Below are positions 12,701 to 27,800 of a stretch of DNA of 64,000 nucleotides, piece after piece. Every line of letters starts with the position of its first letter. Position 1 is the first letter of the stretch. Source of the stretch: Tridacna crocea (Eukaryota; Mollusca; Bivalvia; Cardiida; Cardiidae); the NCBI GenBank assembly GCA_943736015.1, contig OX031062.1, forward strand, positions 436,501 through 500,500, given 5' to 3'. The notes under the pieces were generated by a model. That model ran no database searches. It was not told the DNA's origin and was given only the letters and a program-made list of their open reading frames with translations. The translations under genes and the position numbers were made by a program.

Positions 12701-15700
12701 TGTAACATTATGCAATAATTTTTGTCTAAATGTGTAGGTATGTATTATAAGGAAGATTAAGTAGAAGTTACTGTCCTTGTGCGTATTTGACGCACCATGG
12801 AAATATTTTGATGTCTTGCTCGTACCTTCAGTCTGACGTGACATCGTATTATCCTGTGTAGTTTAAAGCAAATGGTTTACAAGCCCATTGGAAAGTGTCT
12901 GCGAAATAATATTCCGTTTCTATCCTCTTAGAGTACCCAGGATGTGGTATAACAACCAGCCAGTCTCAAAGCACGTGTACCGGAAGTACAGGTATCATTG
13001 TCAATCCGGGATTCCCAACACCCTTCACGGAAACTGCTCTCTGTCGCTGGAAGATTGTTGGACAACCAGGCCAGTACATTGTGATCACGTTTAAGGTAAG
13101 ATTATGTATTTTTAGAAATTATATTCATACATCCTTTAGGCAAGTCTTGTATGGATCATTAGAGGAAACGAATCTAAAGATTACTGGAAAGCCAGAAACG
13201 TTCGCTTTGCGAAGATATCTACAAGCGTACATTTTGACAGCTACAGTAAGGTATATTTCACCTAGACACAGGATCATAGGAGGGCGATTGACTCTGACCA
13301 TTGTTGTCATCAATAAACGCCTTTTTATCAGATTTGACCAGAGTACAGTATAGTGGCCGTTCATGTAGCCAATTTAACATGATTCATCGAAGTTGAAATT
13401 GAAATACAAGTTCGTCTGGCACAATTATCGATGAAATTAAAACAAGTGTAAGCTCAGTATTTGGCCATTTGAAACGTTTTAAACCTGCATTAATATCCAC
13501 TTTTATAGTAACTTCTAAAATTTTGTTTTTTAAAATATAAATCAGCTAAAAAGCCAAAAGGAAAGGTCGGGACAAAACTTGTACCAATGTGTATTCACCC
13601 ACAGGTTCTTGATTTACAAAGTACTACCTCGGATTGTGACGAGGCAAGAGTGATAGTCCGGGATGTTCCCCGTTTCAAATCTGCCAAGACCTCAGATGGA
13701 CTTCTGGGGCGATTCTGTGCACTAAATACACCCGATGGGCCACTGAAGTCCAGCTGGGAGATAATTGAAATCGACTTTGAAACAGATGCGGACCTTTCTG
13801 GTCTTCAAAGACAGGGGAGTGGTTTTATGGCAGAATACGAGATGATTTATCAAGTGCAAGAAGTTACTAACAGCACTGGATTCGGTATCAACTACACTTT
13901 GTTTTTAGTATTACATGCATTTAATTTTATTTTCGTCAGGTATACCATAGGACCAAACTTTGATAAATCAAAAGACGGTCAGTATTCACCAGCCATTCTT
14001 GAATGGATTTCTAGTCATATTTTCTAAGATTTTCTAACTCAAAAAAGAAAAAAGATAAAAAGCTTCTGATTAGAAGCTTTTTTTTAACTTTCGAATCTAG
14101 AAAAAACCTTGGAGAATAAGGCGAGAAATGCTGTTTAGAACGGTCGATGAATATGTACGTAAAGTCAGATTAAACCATTTGAGTAACATTTAATTGTCAT
14201 CTGAACATGTTTTCATTTAGGTCAAGTCTAAACTTTTGGCGTCTGATAGAGGAGTTAACCTTTAGGTTGTTAGACGCGACTCACTGACGTTTTGCGGAAA
14301 GTGTAGATGGGGATCAGACTGCATAGAACGTGTGGTCGAATCTTTGATCTACACTATCCGATAGGAATACATCTTTCTCTCAAAATACATTTGAAAAAGT
14401 AAACTTTTGGCTTTTACTATTGGCTTCAAAGTTTCATGTTAGCTATTTAGCAGAGTAAGGATTAATTAATTCACAGGTTGCCTTGACGACTGGGAAGCCT
14501 ATGGCAATAGTTGCTACAGTCTTTTCTACGAGTTTGACGGTCTGACCTGGGTCGATGCAGAAAGACAGTGTAATCTGTACTCCGGACATCTTGTTAGTTT
14601 ACAGACTCGAAGTGAGGCAAATATTGTACACTACTTATTGACCAGTCAGTGGACAAGAGGCATGAATGATTCGCAAGACTTTTACATAGGTAATTACAAA
14701 TGATGATATCAAATGACAAAGGCTTACATATAAACTTGTATTGAAATTTACATTAGCCTTTTTGCTTCCTTGATACATTTCGGTCGAAAATAGTTCTAGA
14801 GAAACTTGTAGAGAATGCATTATTATTTACTTCAACAAATACCAAAATACGCAACCTTGTAATTATCAACAATTAAGACACTTAATTTCGAAAAAAAAAT
14901 ATTGGTCAGTATTTTTTTTGGATACAGGCGTATGGTTGAGTGATGACCACACCAAGCACTGTTTGCTTGTTTCAAACGTTTGTTTGATAAGACAATTCGT
15001 AATGGCTATATTAAACTGAAAACAATAGACATTTAAGTGATAATAATGAGGTCCTAATAATGAAATACAGTGTATGTAGAAATGCTCTAATCTCATGGTT
15101 TTTTTTTTTTTTCACAGGATTAAGAAAAACTGGAGAAAGTGGATTCTTTGAAGATCTAATCTGGTCAGACGGATCCCCGGTGACGTTTACAGCTTGGTAT
15201 AGAATTTTTTTCTTGTTCACTCCTTTTTTTTTTATTAAGAAAACGTCGAGGTACTATCGTAGCAAACGTTGCCGACTGCGTCGCAATGAAAAAAATCTGT
15301 CCTTTAATCTCATTAAATCTGTCTATTTTTTTCAACCATCAAAAGTGGAACTCCGATGATACAACAAGGATATGTAATTATCAAAGTATTTTTGTAACAG
15401 TTATGCTCCTTTTCAGCTTAGAATTTTCACGGAAAATCAAGAAACTGCAGCTTTGCATTGGTGCTCGCATCCGATGTTCTTTTTCTAAGTGAAATATGAC
15501 ATCATTTTGTCCATTTCGCAGAATCTTTAAGGCAACCATGAAATTTGACATAAGTTGGGTCTTGTCTTTCAACTGAAAATGTTGGATGATCTTTTCGGAG
15601 CTCTAAGAGTTACCGACCTTTTTATTGGCAAAGTTTAAGATCTGCACATTCAGTAAGAACTATGAAAGTTTAGCTTAATGCTCTAAGATTAATAATCTCT

Positions 15701-18700
15701 CACGATAGGAAAAAACTAATTTTGAAACTAGTCTAAAAGCTACCCTCTTTTCCTGTATATTTACCTGGTTTTATAATTCATTTTTTCTGCCAGCGACTCA
15801 CTTTTTGACCGACCGACAGTAATAGGTTACCATCTTTACAATAACTCCAATACTTTTAAAGTGTATGATTTAGAGTTAAGAGAATTGTATTACCCTCATT
15901 AAAGTACTTTTGGCTTCAACTTAGTCTTTAAGTTGTTTTCAATCCAATCGGGCCACCCTAACAGATAACATATTTACTATTTTATAAATACAGGTACCAA
16001 AGTTCTGAGGGAGGTACTAATCAGCCTGATGGGCTGGGGAACGAGAGATGTACGTTCATCAGTCTGTACAGTATCCATTCAATAAACAACTGGCATGACG
16101 TACCGTGTGCCTATGATCAAATCACCAGATTTATTTGTGAATATTCTCAAAACAGCAGCTCTACAGGTAATTTGGTCTCTAGTTTTCAAGTTTTATTACA
16201 CTCATCTCGTAATCGTCTTATTTTTAACACAATTTATTTGAATGTTTGCATGACAAACTTGCCCATAATGCTCAAACCTTTTCATCGCGTATATCTTAAC
16301 TTCGATTTCATTTCTGTTTTCTTATCATTTGCAGTGAAAGTTTTTCATTTAAATATATTCATTTTACACATATAAATGATCAGATTAAAATAAAGACGTT
16401 ACCTATACCTCATACACAACAGATCGGAAAACGTTTTCTGAACCATACATATACTTTGTGTCGGCTTTTCCGTATCATGCATGTACACTGTGTAGGTTTA
16501 TCCGTATCACTTTAGCATGTACTCTTTGCAGAAGATCATCATGTTCACGCACTACCTTTTTGCCTCTTCCCATCTGATATCGGAAAAAGTAGTCCCTGAC
16601 TTTCTTTGATATCTATATAATGTTATGATCCTGTTTTGACAGTTATAAAGAGAATTGATAGGATAAATGATTATTTTATCATTCTGTCTGTCAGTGTGAT
16701 CGGATTTTGTTGTGTTTGTAAGGAGGTATATGTCACATGAGACTACAGGTCGAATGCGATGCAAACTCTTTACACACACAACAAGACCTGGTCCGAACAC
16801 ACAGTTATGTGGACTATTGTTATATTCCATTGAAATGAATACCCTATCTTATAATGATTATCCATTTATCAGTATATACTTATGATGTACGCCAAATCTC
16901 CTTTCCTTTCAGTTAATCACGAAAATCTTCATTGATTTATTCTTACACATTACAGTGACAAGTGACGTAAATCTTGCAACCATTTCTCGGAACACTACAG
17001 TTGTACACCACCCAAATCAGTTTTATTGCGAGAGCGGTGACATCATCAATAGCGTTTATATCTGTGACGGCAATGAGGATTGTATGGACGGAAGTGACGA
17101 GCTATGTGGTGAGTATATATGGTGTGCAACAAGTGAAAAGGGACATTCGGACATCTGCGTAAATTGTCGTCTTGGATTAGCCTGCGCAGTCCGCGCAGGC
17201 TAATCCAAGACGGCACTTTACGACTACATTAGATTTTGTGCTACAGTAGACTTGTGCAAAACAGAAAATTGCATCAAAACGGAAAGTGTCGTGTCGGATT
17301 AGCCTGCGCGGACTTCGCATGCTTATCCGAGACGACACTTTACGCAAATGTCCGAATGTCCCTTTTAGCGTGTTGCGTTCCAATTAAAGGATAATCGACT
17401 GGTTGTGTGTCAAAATCTTACAAGAATGGGTTGAGATGTGGTTAAAAACACAAGTTCAATGGACGAGTTTTTAACTGTATTAACCCTTTCCCAAACAATC
17501 CCTGGTTTTTACGGGTCTGGAAAAGTAGCCTTTTGAAAACATTGTGGGAAAAGGAGAAAATGCTGGTAACCAGCATTTTCTTCTTTTCCCACAATGTTTT
17601 CTACCCTATCATAGACATAAATCATCTTGTCAGCAAGAGTTGAATTGTTGTCTGCAAATGCTTTCAATTTGGTCTAGTCCAAAAGCTTGACGTTTGGGAA
17701 AGGGTTAAACGCCGTTCGAGTAACAGATTTTCAATATTACCCTAAAACAGTCAATTTTCCAATTTAATATACTTCTAATTCACCTTTTTTTTATTTTTAT
17801 AATTACAAAAACTACTACAAAGTGAAAAATATAGGAAAAAGTAGTTCCAGCAAGCATTCTGAAGCTGTATCGTCGCTAGTGATGATACTAAGTTTAAACA
17901 TATCTTATTCATCAGTACATGTATATAACAATTAGCAACAAACTTTAGTCATATTACACATGTACTGAGAAGTGGATCGGAACGGAAGCTACAGCACATT
18001 AAGTCTTCAAATTTCATCTCCATGTATTTCATGGTTAATGCAATAGAAATAATTTCAGAGTAGAAAGAAGTAGAAAGAAAACAATATTAAAAGAACGAAA
18101 GAAAAAAAAAAACATCAGAGGCAGATTGAAACAGAATGGTGTGGTGATGTTATACTTACCATGACAAGTGTAATTATTCACTGTGAAGTCCCATTTAATT
18201 TACCTATAAAAATAAGATAAATGCGGAATATCATGTTGTTTTAATTTTTCTAGTGCTTAAATTTGATTGGAAGAGCGTCAGAAAATTTGATATTGCCAGA
18301 AACCTTTGGTCTCGCGCGATTTCAAAGTTTTTGTACGCAGCGAGAAACATATACAATCACTAAAAAGTTCGTAGGGAATTATGTTTCTTATATTGTGTAT
18401 AAACAAATTTCTACGACAAAGTTTTTGTAATAATTGACATCTTATTCAAAAATAAGAAACAAAATTAAAACAAATAATTGTGTAAGGGTCATTGCTTCGT
18501 TTTAATGAATGGTTGATGGATATCATGGCGTAGAATTTTGACCTATCACATCGCAATTATTCTGTGCGTGAAATACTAGTACGTCATCATTTGGAACCAT
18601 ATTTGACAGTTTAGATACGATTTTTTCTGTGTTGTGTGATATTTCATCAGTATATGACACATTTTTTAAGCAGGAAAAAGTTCAGATATATAATAAGAAA

Positions 18701-21700
18701 AAGAACAGCTGAGTAGAGTCGAACGACAATGATACATAGTTCATGTCAGCCTGTATAGACAGCACAGGCTGATGCAGCATAGTTCATGTCAGCCTGTATA
18801 GAAAGCACAGGCTGATGCAGCATAGTTGACGTCAGCCTGTATAGAAAGCACAGGCTGATGCAGCATAGTTCATGTCAGCCTGTATAGACAGCACAGGCTG
18901 ATGCAGCATAGTTCATGTCAGCCTGTATAGAAAGCACAGGCTGATGCAGGTCGTTACTTCTTACAAATACATTAAAACCAACCTTTTCTACAAAACATTA
19001 CTCAATTATCTTCTGTTTTAGGTAACGAAGAGACGTGTTCTGACTATCAGTTTAGATGTCAAGACGGAGACTGTATCCCCGGAGATCTGCTCTGTGACTT
19101 CAGACAAGATTGTAAAGATGGGTCGGATGAAAGTTTATGTGGTAATTGGCTGCATGTTTTTACGCCGCTTTTAACATTGTTTTAGTCATATCTCTGCTAA
19201 AACACATATTCATGTATTTCCTGGATTTCAGCAGTTCTAGACTTGGGCAGGCTCTGAGGTGTCTTGCCTGGGGGCACTTCAACGAAAACTCAGTGGATCC
19301 AGTTGAGACCCCAATCAGGGTCTACGCGTTACCACATAACCAAGCAGGGTAAACAGTTCATTGCCTATTTCAGGACAATAAAACTCTTCTTCGAGTTTTC
19401 TACTTGGTCTAACTTTTTGTGTTGGTGGAGGTGGGATAAGTGACGCAGTGTTCTTGTCTGCCTTTGATATAACGAAATGTTGAAAACGTCCATACAATAT
19501 TTGATTATGCTTTCATATACTTGAACCATAAGTGTTTTCCCGGTATAGAATTTTCATTCGTGAGTTGCAATGGAGAAAAAAACATCCGATTACAAAAAAC
19601 TTCTTACTATTGTTTACAACATGATTTCTTCACTTTTAAATCTACGGACCGGCATTTGCCAGTCGAGTGATCTAGGGCTAGATGTGTCATCTGTTCTGTT
19701 CTGTTCTATTGGATGTTATGAAACGTGTAGTAGGATTATCTTACTTTGGATACGATATATTAACCCTTTCCGATACAATCCTTGGTTTTTACGGGTCTGG
19801 AATAGAAGCCTTTTGAAAACATTGTGGGAAAAGGAGAAAATGCTGGTAACCAGCATTTTCTCCTTTTCCCACAATGTTTTCTACCCTATTATGGACAGTA
19901 ATTGTCTTTTCAGCAAGAGTTGAATTGTCGTCTGCAAATGCTTTCAGTTTGGTCTGGTACAAAAGTTTGTCGTGTGGGAAAAGGGTAAATACTTAGGCTG
20001 CTAAGTGCGATGATTCAATGACCTTTTACGGATACTGTAGATCAAGATCAGACTGTACAGAACAAGCACCGTCCGATGAGGAGATATTTTTGCCCCTAAA
20101 ATATCTTTGAAATAACTATATTTGGGCTTCTTATTATCTTTTTCTTTTTTTTTTTAGTTGTATTTAACCCTTTACCTGATATGCAAATTTTAGGCTCTTC
20201 CATTTCAGTAGCAAATACAGATATGATGTCAAAAATATGGACAAATGAGGATACAAATATCTGATTCAGTGGAAAACATTGTGGGAAAAGGAGAAAATGC
20301 TCGTTACGAGCAATTTCTCCTTTTCCCTCAATGTTTTCAAAAGCTGTCTATTGTCGATACGTCAAAATGAGTATCTATGGAGTAAAGGGTTAACTTATTT
20401 AGCAGATTAAGGGTTAAATAGCGACAGTAACATGTTTGTATGATGCATGTGCAGCAGTGATATTATTATCCTTACATCTTCCACCATGTTTCAAAGACGG
20501 CAATATCTCATAGACCAATTTATTTCTTTTCCTCTCTTTCTCAAACAACCCACAACTCCATCCTGAAAATTCCTTTCCAATCTCTTAGCCCGAAATTACC
20601 GAGGGAAATACCTGCTTCTATAGCATTCCAGTCTGTACAAAGGTTGTTTCTATTGTAATTATAGTTTCCTGGCCCTTCCTTATTTATTCTATAAACCGTT
20701 AAAGCAGAACCAAATTTTTGCTTCAGACCACACTCTATTTTAATGTTACATTTTTCTTGCATCTTTCAAGAATACAGAGACTGTGACAATCACGAATGGA
20801 AGTGCAAATCTGGGCAGTGTATTCCACAACAGAACAGATGCGATGTTAAAACAGATTGTTTTGATGGATCGGACGAAGATATGTGTGGTACGTCAAAGAG
20901 CTTTCATCTATCTTTACATTCAATTTGTCTTTTTTATTTCAAATTTCAATGTTGCATTTCTACAGTATCGGACAACGATTGACATGTTAATAAACCGTCC
21001 TGAAATTTGAACTGGAAAAACAATGCATACCATTACTAAGTTTATAATTAAAAGCTTCAAACTTGAGTTAGAATACGGCATTTATCGCTACTTTGATGCC
21101 ATTAATTAAGAAATAATGTTTTTTCTATCGTGGTTTATCGTTCAATAAACCACAGTTGTGAGTTATGAGGCACAATAAATAATCCACGAGGGCGATAGCC
21201 CGAGTGGGTTATTCATTGCGCCTCATAACTCACACGATAGAAAGATGATTATTTCGATTCTAACATTGCCAATTCTTAATGAAAGGAAAACAAGTTCAAA
21301 CTAAGAGTAAAAACGCGGATGAAGATTATGTTCCATTGAATGACGTCACTCTACATGGATTGTAGCAGATTTAACCACGTTTTCCTTGTATTGTGTTTAT
21401 AGAGCCAAAGTCGCGTGTCATGTTAGAATATATCTTTAACAACAAACCGGTATCAGAACACAGCATTATAACGCTAAGATGAGACATATTAGCATTTAAA
21501 GTCTTAATTTAGAGACAAGTCTTTGGTAGATGTAAGTTTCTGGCAAACAATTATCAAATTTTATGTCGTCGTTTTAAGTCTAGAATGAGGCACTAAACAG
21601 GAAATTAAACAGCATCATTATAATTCGATACAATATCTGAATCTCAAGTTATCGGTTTGTCTTCAATCAATAGATTTGTGTCAAGTCACAGCTTTCCAGT

Positions 21701-21840
21701 GTTACGATGAAACTTGTACCTCCCACGCTAGGGTGTGTGACAATTACTATGATTGCAGTGGACGTTTCTATGAGGATGAAATTCAAGAGGACTGCAATTT
21801 AAATTCTCGGTATTTATCTATTTTACTCCATTTACTTATC

Positions 21841-21887
<47 letters not shown>

Positions 21888-24800
21888 ATCATCAACATTA
21901 TAATAATTATTGTTATAAAAGAGTACAAGACGTCATGAGAAAAGGAGAAAAAGATGTTTCTTCGTTTCCTTCCTTTCACACATTGATGTTAAACAACTGT
22001 CTCCCTAGGGTTGAGACAATATACATGGATTTTGGTTTGTCGATGGTTTAGTATGAGAGTGTCCAATAAATGGTAAACCTCCAAGTAATCAATAAATAGT
22101 TAACCTTTACAGCTAATACTGATCTATAAATAGTTGAATCCCATTACTTGCGGTGATCGGTAAATGGCTAAACCCCAAAGTGATCAACAAATGGTATAAA
22201 CTCCACAATTTAGAATGATTATTTGATTATTAGCCCTCACTGAAAATAGAGAAAATAGATTGTTAAACGTTAAAGCAATCAATAAACAAAGAAGTAGGGA
22301 TATAATTAAAAAAAATGTCTTTTATTTTCCTCTTTATTTTGCTAGTAATGTTTCAGTTTATTACATTATTAGGTTACCCTCCTGTGCATCCTGGTACTCT
22401 ATCGGTCGTACAACAAACGGGAGTTACTCTGTGTTACTTGGCACAAACAGTAAGCATCTTTACCGATAAGTTAGTTTTAAGACCTCAAGTAGTTTCTTCA
22501 CATGATGTTACTCTGTTGCTCTCGACTAAATATGATTGATTGATTGTGTGGTATTTACCGCCGTTCTCAAAATTTATTTCAGTTGTATTGCGGATGCCGG
22601 TGCACCTATCCATACTTACTGGAGTCTCTTTTACCATTACTTCGCACAATATTCTTTCCGAGCTCCTGGCTGCTTTTCCAGATGATTATCGTCGAAATTA
22701 TGATCAGCAGTGACAGAGGAATAAATCATATCGCAATGACTATCATTAACCTTCAGAAAGAAATTGGTCGTGCCTAGGATCAAGTCAGCGACCCCCTGTT
22801 TTTAAGTCCAGTACGCTACCGATTGTGTTTATTTTAGACAAAGTTACCACTGCTATCACGCTTAAATATTCATGCATTCTAGATCCGTTCATGACGGATA
22901 AAAGTGGAAAGTTTCAGACATATTTATTCCATACACAAAGTTGCTATGATTCTTTGAACAACGATCATAATGGCTACACGCCGACCTTCATATTATTTGA
23001 CGGTATCAGGACATTTGCCCCCTGGACATCTGCCCCCCGGACTTCTGCCCCCGGACTTTTGCCCCCTTAGGACATATGCCCCCTGGACATCTGCCCCCTG
23101 GACATCTGCCCCCCGGACTTCTGCCCCCGGACTTTTGCCCCCTTAGGACATATGCCCCCTGGACATCTGCCCCCTGGACATCTGCCCTCCGGACATTTGC
23201 CCCCGTAGGATATCTGCCCCTAGGACATCTGCCCCTGGACATCTGTCCCCTGGACATTTGCTCCCGTAGGACATCTGCCCCCCTTAGGACATCTGCCGTC
23301 TGGACATTTGTCCCCGTAGGACATCTGCCCCCCTAGAATATCTGCCCCTGGACATCTGCCCCCCCGGACATTTGCCCCCGTAGGATATCTGCCCCCTTAG
23401 GACATCTGTCCCCGGACATTTGCCCCCATAGGACATCCGCCCCCGGACATTTGCCCCCTGGACATCTGCCCCCGGACATTTGCCCCCCTTACATTTGCCC
23501 CGGTAGGACATCTGCACCCGGATATATGCCCCTGTAGGACAACTGCCCCTTGGGAAAAGATAAGCCTAGCCTAAATGATGTTGAAGAACTAATAACACCT
23601 TGAATTTTGCTTTATTTTTCTTAAAATGCAAGAAAAAATAAAAAAAAATATAATCGGGGTTTACAGCAGGCGTGCCAGATCAGTAACTTACTCTGTCATA
23701 CTGGAAGTTTGATATTAAAACTGAAATCAATTAATCAGGTGAAGATTTTCAGCAAAATAGCCCTCAACGATACAGCAGCTGAGAAGTCTTTTTTATAGTG
23801 CCGGTCAAAATTACAATGTACAATATACATGTATATCTCAAAGTTGCTTTTTTTGAGATTGTCCATTAAAAGAGCTCGATGTCCAAGTTGTAAGCAAACT
23901 GTTTTTTTTACAAACATGGTCGGACAACTAGTTTTATTCCTTCGTGCAGGTGGCAGCACCAGTAGCGCTCAGTGATCGTTAGACTGGTGCCCCATCCAAT
24001 GCAACTCGCCAATGATATTCACGTCAGTACATATCACCGACAATAGGTGGCAGCACCGCAGGCGTCGCGTGGATAGAGAACCAGTGACTGAGTGTTTACA
24101 ACTTGGACGTCCAGCTCCTTTAAATGCGTTTTGGAAATACAGTATAAACACTGTTTCGCATGTCAGATGAGAAACTGACTTGTAAATTGCTTGTTACGAG
24201 TCAGGCGTAACTATAAAGAAGAAGCCAGCAACAAACTATAACAATTAACAGAATTTATTAACAAAAATATCAAATAAACAGTGACAAATATTACAATAAT
24301 ACAAAACAATACCTAAGACGTTAAATTCAGAAGACAAACTATTCCAGTCTTAATTCCAATCTGATCCTGATCCAAACTGAATGTAATCCAAGCACACGAA
24401 ATAATCCTCACTATAGTCTGGTCTGATCCGAATCCAAACTGAATGTAATCCAAGCACTAATTATATGACACAAACACAAGATAATCCCCACTGTAGTCTG
24501 GCAATCATGTATTAACTAGTGAACCCTGAGATGAAAAAAGCTTTTCCTTTTATAATAACAGAGAAACTTCCAGAAAATTCATGTTAAAATCAGTTGCATA
24601 ATTCTTAGTAATCAAATTGTAACAAGGCCCGGAAACTTCTAGAGCAATATTCCACAATCCAGTAATCCAGTTCTAAAAATAGCAAAAGGGAAAACCATTC
24701 AAAAATAGATAAACACATGAACAAAGGTAGGAAAAACTGGGTATGTACATAACATGCTGTACTGAAAGTTTGATTTGGATAGTAAAACTGCATTGAATCT

Positions 24801-27800
24801 TCGGCTGGTTAAATTGAATTCAGTTTAACTATCCAAATCAAACCATCAGTACAGCAATTTACAAGTCTGTTTCTCATCTGGCACGCGAAACAGTGTTTAA
24901 AATGAATTTCTAAAGCGCCTTTAAAGGTCAATCTCAAAAAAGCAACTTTGAGATATATAGAGGATATATGTTTTTTTCGGTGAAAGATCCAAATTTATTT
25001 CATTGAGTGAACACCATTGGTAATATTTTCTCGAGTGGCACAGCCACGAGTGGAAATATTACCGATGGTGTTCACAAGATGAAATAAATTTCGATCTTTC
25101 ACCGACAAAAACAAATATTCTATTTATTTCATGCCTTTAACCCTTTTTAGAAGGAGCTTTATTAAAATCCCGTCGATTTCTTTTCCGTTATTCCCCGTGG
25201 CGTACCTCTCCCGCATAGCAACGCATTACAATATGACGTCAAGCGCGTGAAATATAGGGTATATGACGTCATATTTCCTATCTGGTTGTGAGGCACGCGC
25301 AATTTACCCAGGCAACAAGAACGTGAAAATCGGTATTTTCACTTGTGGTACCAGTGTAAGATCGAAAAATATTTTCACTGGTATTTCTCGATATCCTACC
25401 GGAAAGCATGAAATAAACACGTTTGTAAAGATATTCGGTTTTAATGCGCCACTCGTGAAAATATTACCGATGGTGTCCACTCGATGAAATAGATTTCGAT
25501 CTTACACCGAAAAAAACAAATATCCTCTGTATATTGTACATTGTTATTTTGACCAGCACTATGAAAAGCTGATTAACTGATTTCAGTTTTAATATAAACT
25601 TCCAGTATGATAACTATAGAGTCAGTTACTCATCTGGCACGCCTGCTGTAAACCCCGATTAAAATTGGGTGGTTTTTTTTTTTTTGCATTTTAAGAAAAA
25701 TAAAGCAAAAATTCAAGGTGTTATTAGTTCTTCAACATCATTTAGTGTGTTCGTCCGTGTGTCCGTCGTTTCTCAGGAGGCAGATGTCCTACGCGGCAAA
25801 CGTCCAGGGGGCAGATGTCCTAAGGAGGCAGATGTCCTACGCGGCAAACGTCCAGGGGGCAGATGTCCTATGAGGGCAGATGTCCTACGGGGCAAATGTC
25901 TGGGGGGCACATGTCCTAAGGGGCAGATGTCCTAAGGGGGCAGGTGTCTGGGGGCAGATGTCCTAGGTTGGCAGATGTCCGTGGGGCAAACGTTCAGGGA
26001 GCAGGTGTCCTAAGGGGGCAAAAGTCTGGGGGCACAAGTCCGGGGGGGCAAAAGTCCAGGGGGCAAATGTCCTAGACCCTATTTGACATCGGCCTCACTA
26101 GTCTATACATAATAATTATAGATATGTTCTCTTTTTGTGAAGATTGAAATTTGCGCAACTCGTGAAAATATTACGGATGTTGTTCAGTCGACGAAATAAA
26201 TTTCCATCTTTCACCGAAAAAAAAATCTTTTATGTATGTGCTAAAAGTAACTTATGATGTGCAAATGAAATAGTGGTATCTAATTGTACTGATTTACTTT
26301 TTTTTTCAGCTGGAGTAAGCGTTGAATGTCGCTTTGTAGATAAAGCTGGTGACGTTTATGCAGAGACTGTTATACACCACCATTTAGAATCTGAAGTGAT
26401 ACACACTTCTAGCGAGATGTGGCATTTCCCGCAGTACAAAGCTGATGATATGCAAATCATGTTCGTGAAACACAACAGTGCTTCATGCAGACAGCACACC
26501 CGGTTTGCGTGTTCGTACACAAGGTCCTTTACGGCCTTTTGGACGGGGGATGATGGAATGGATTACGGAAATTCAAAAAATATATCCAACCAGTGCGCAT
26601 GTCCGTATGTGAACAGCTGTGATGGTACCAGAGGGTAATGTTGAATTGTGCTGCTAGCCTGTTCTTCTTCAATAATTTTTAACCTTAAAGCGATAGGACA
26701 TTTATTGACCCTTAACATGCTCAATAACTAATATTATTGCATAAAACGTGCCTTTTCGGGCCGTTATAAGCATGTATTAACGGGTAAAATTCGGGCGGTT
26801 AACGGGAGAAAACGTTTATTAATCAGAAAATTCACGCGCTGTTAACGACCGGCTTTGTACTATCAATATCCTCGATTCGGGCTTACTTCGTAAACAACGT
26901 CTGTCCTTGTCAGATTTTCCCTAGACTCCGACATCAAACTGTAGAAATTTGTACCATATTAGATCCTTTTCACGGCATGTCTTTGATGATATTAATACAC
27001 CACGAACAAAATTTTGCACAGGATCTCAGTGTAATCGAGATCTGAACAAAACTTCACCCGTGAAATGTACTCTTAACCAGCTACATCCCACCCACTTTTT
27101 GACGTGATCGGTCCGCCTCGCTTGATGCCGATCGAACCCACTATCGTCTTCCAGCTACAGAAATCCGTATGGACCACTCATTCATCCTAGGTGTAATCGT
27201 CCAAACGTGTGCAAGTTTATTCGACATAAGTCCAGTGTGTTTTAAAAATCAACTGAAGTGTATTTACACCGAGAGAATCAAAACTGGCATACAGGATTAA
27301 CGGCCCTTTCCTTATCGTAACAAAAATTTCTTCGCCGACTTCCGGTTTTGACCATTTACGTACAGTACATTTGAAGTTCGCTTACTGCATTTCTATGGAA
27401 GTATTTTTGCAATCTGTGCAAATTATTGTTAAATACCTAGAGTATTCTGGTCTTGATCTGCAAAGTCTGCAAATGGCAGTCCTAGCTTCATCTAAATGGC
27501 TTGTGAGAATAACTTAGGCCCAACACCTTCATGTTATGTGTTGTCAACTTTAAAAGTGGATATTTAGAATTTTTACAACTCACCAAATTAAAAAATATTT
27601 ATATCACTGAAATTTATATGAAAAAATAATACAAATCATTAATAATTGAGACTGATAAAATCACTAAAAATAATTTTTTTTAATGGTGTTCCCTTAAAAG
27701 GCTACGTATCCTCCTAGTGTATTTTTAGATTTCGCGCCAAAAATCAATAAAGCATTGTGGGAATGTCAAGTGACTGGCATGTGACTAATAACGCTTAAAT

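Noticed and set aside
13081-13364. Open frames of about 80-90 codons on both strands
   Set aside because: Intron sequence between two CUB-2 exons; the exon donor at 13096 and the frame of the CUB domain exclude it.
18735-18949. CRISPR-like array
   Set aside because: Units are contiguous 43-bp repeats without spacers, in an animal intron.
22825-23001. An extra coding exon (frame [21 protein letters not shown]...)
   Set aside because: No domain match and it would break the phase-1 link between exons 22373-22449 and 26310-26634, which together form the fibrinogen-like domain.
23006-23517. Proline- or glycine-rich open frames on both strands
   Set aside because: They are translations of the GGACATCTGCCCC-type minisatellite in the foldback element's arm, open only because the unit lacks stops.
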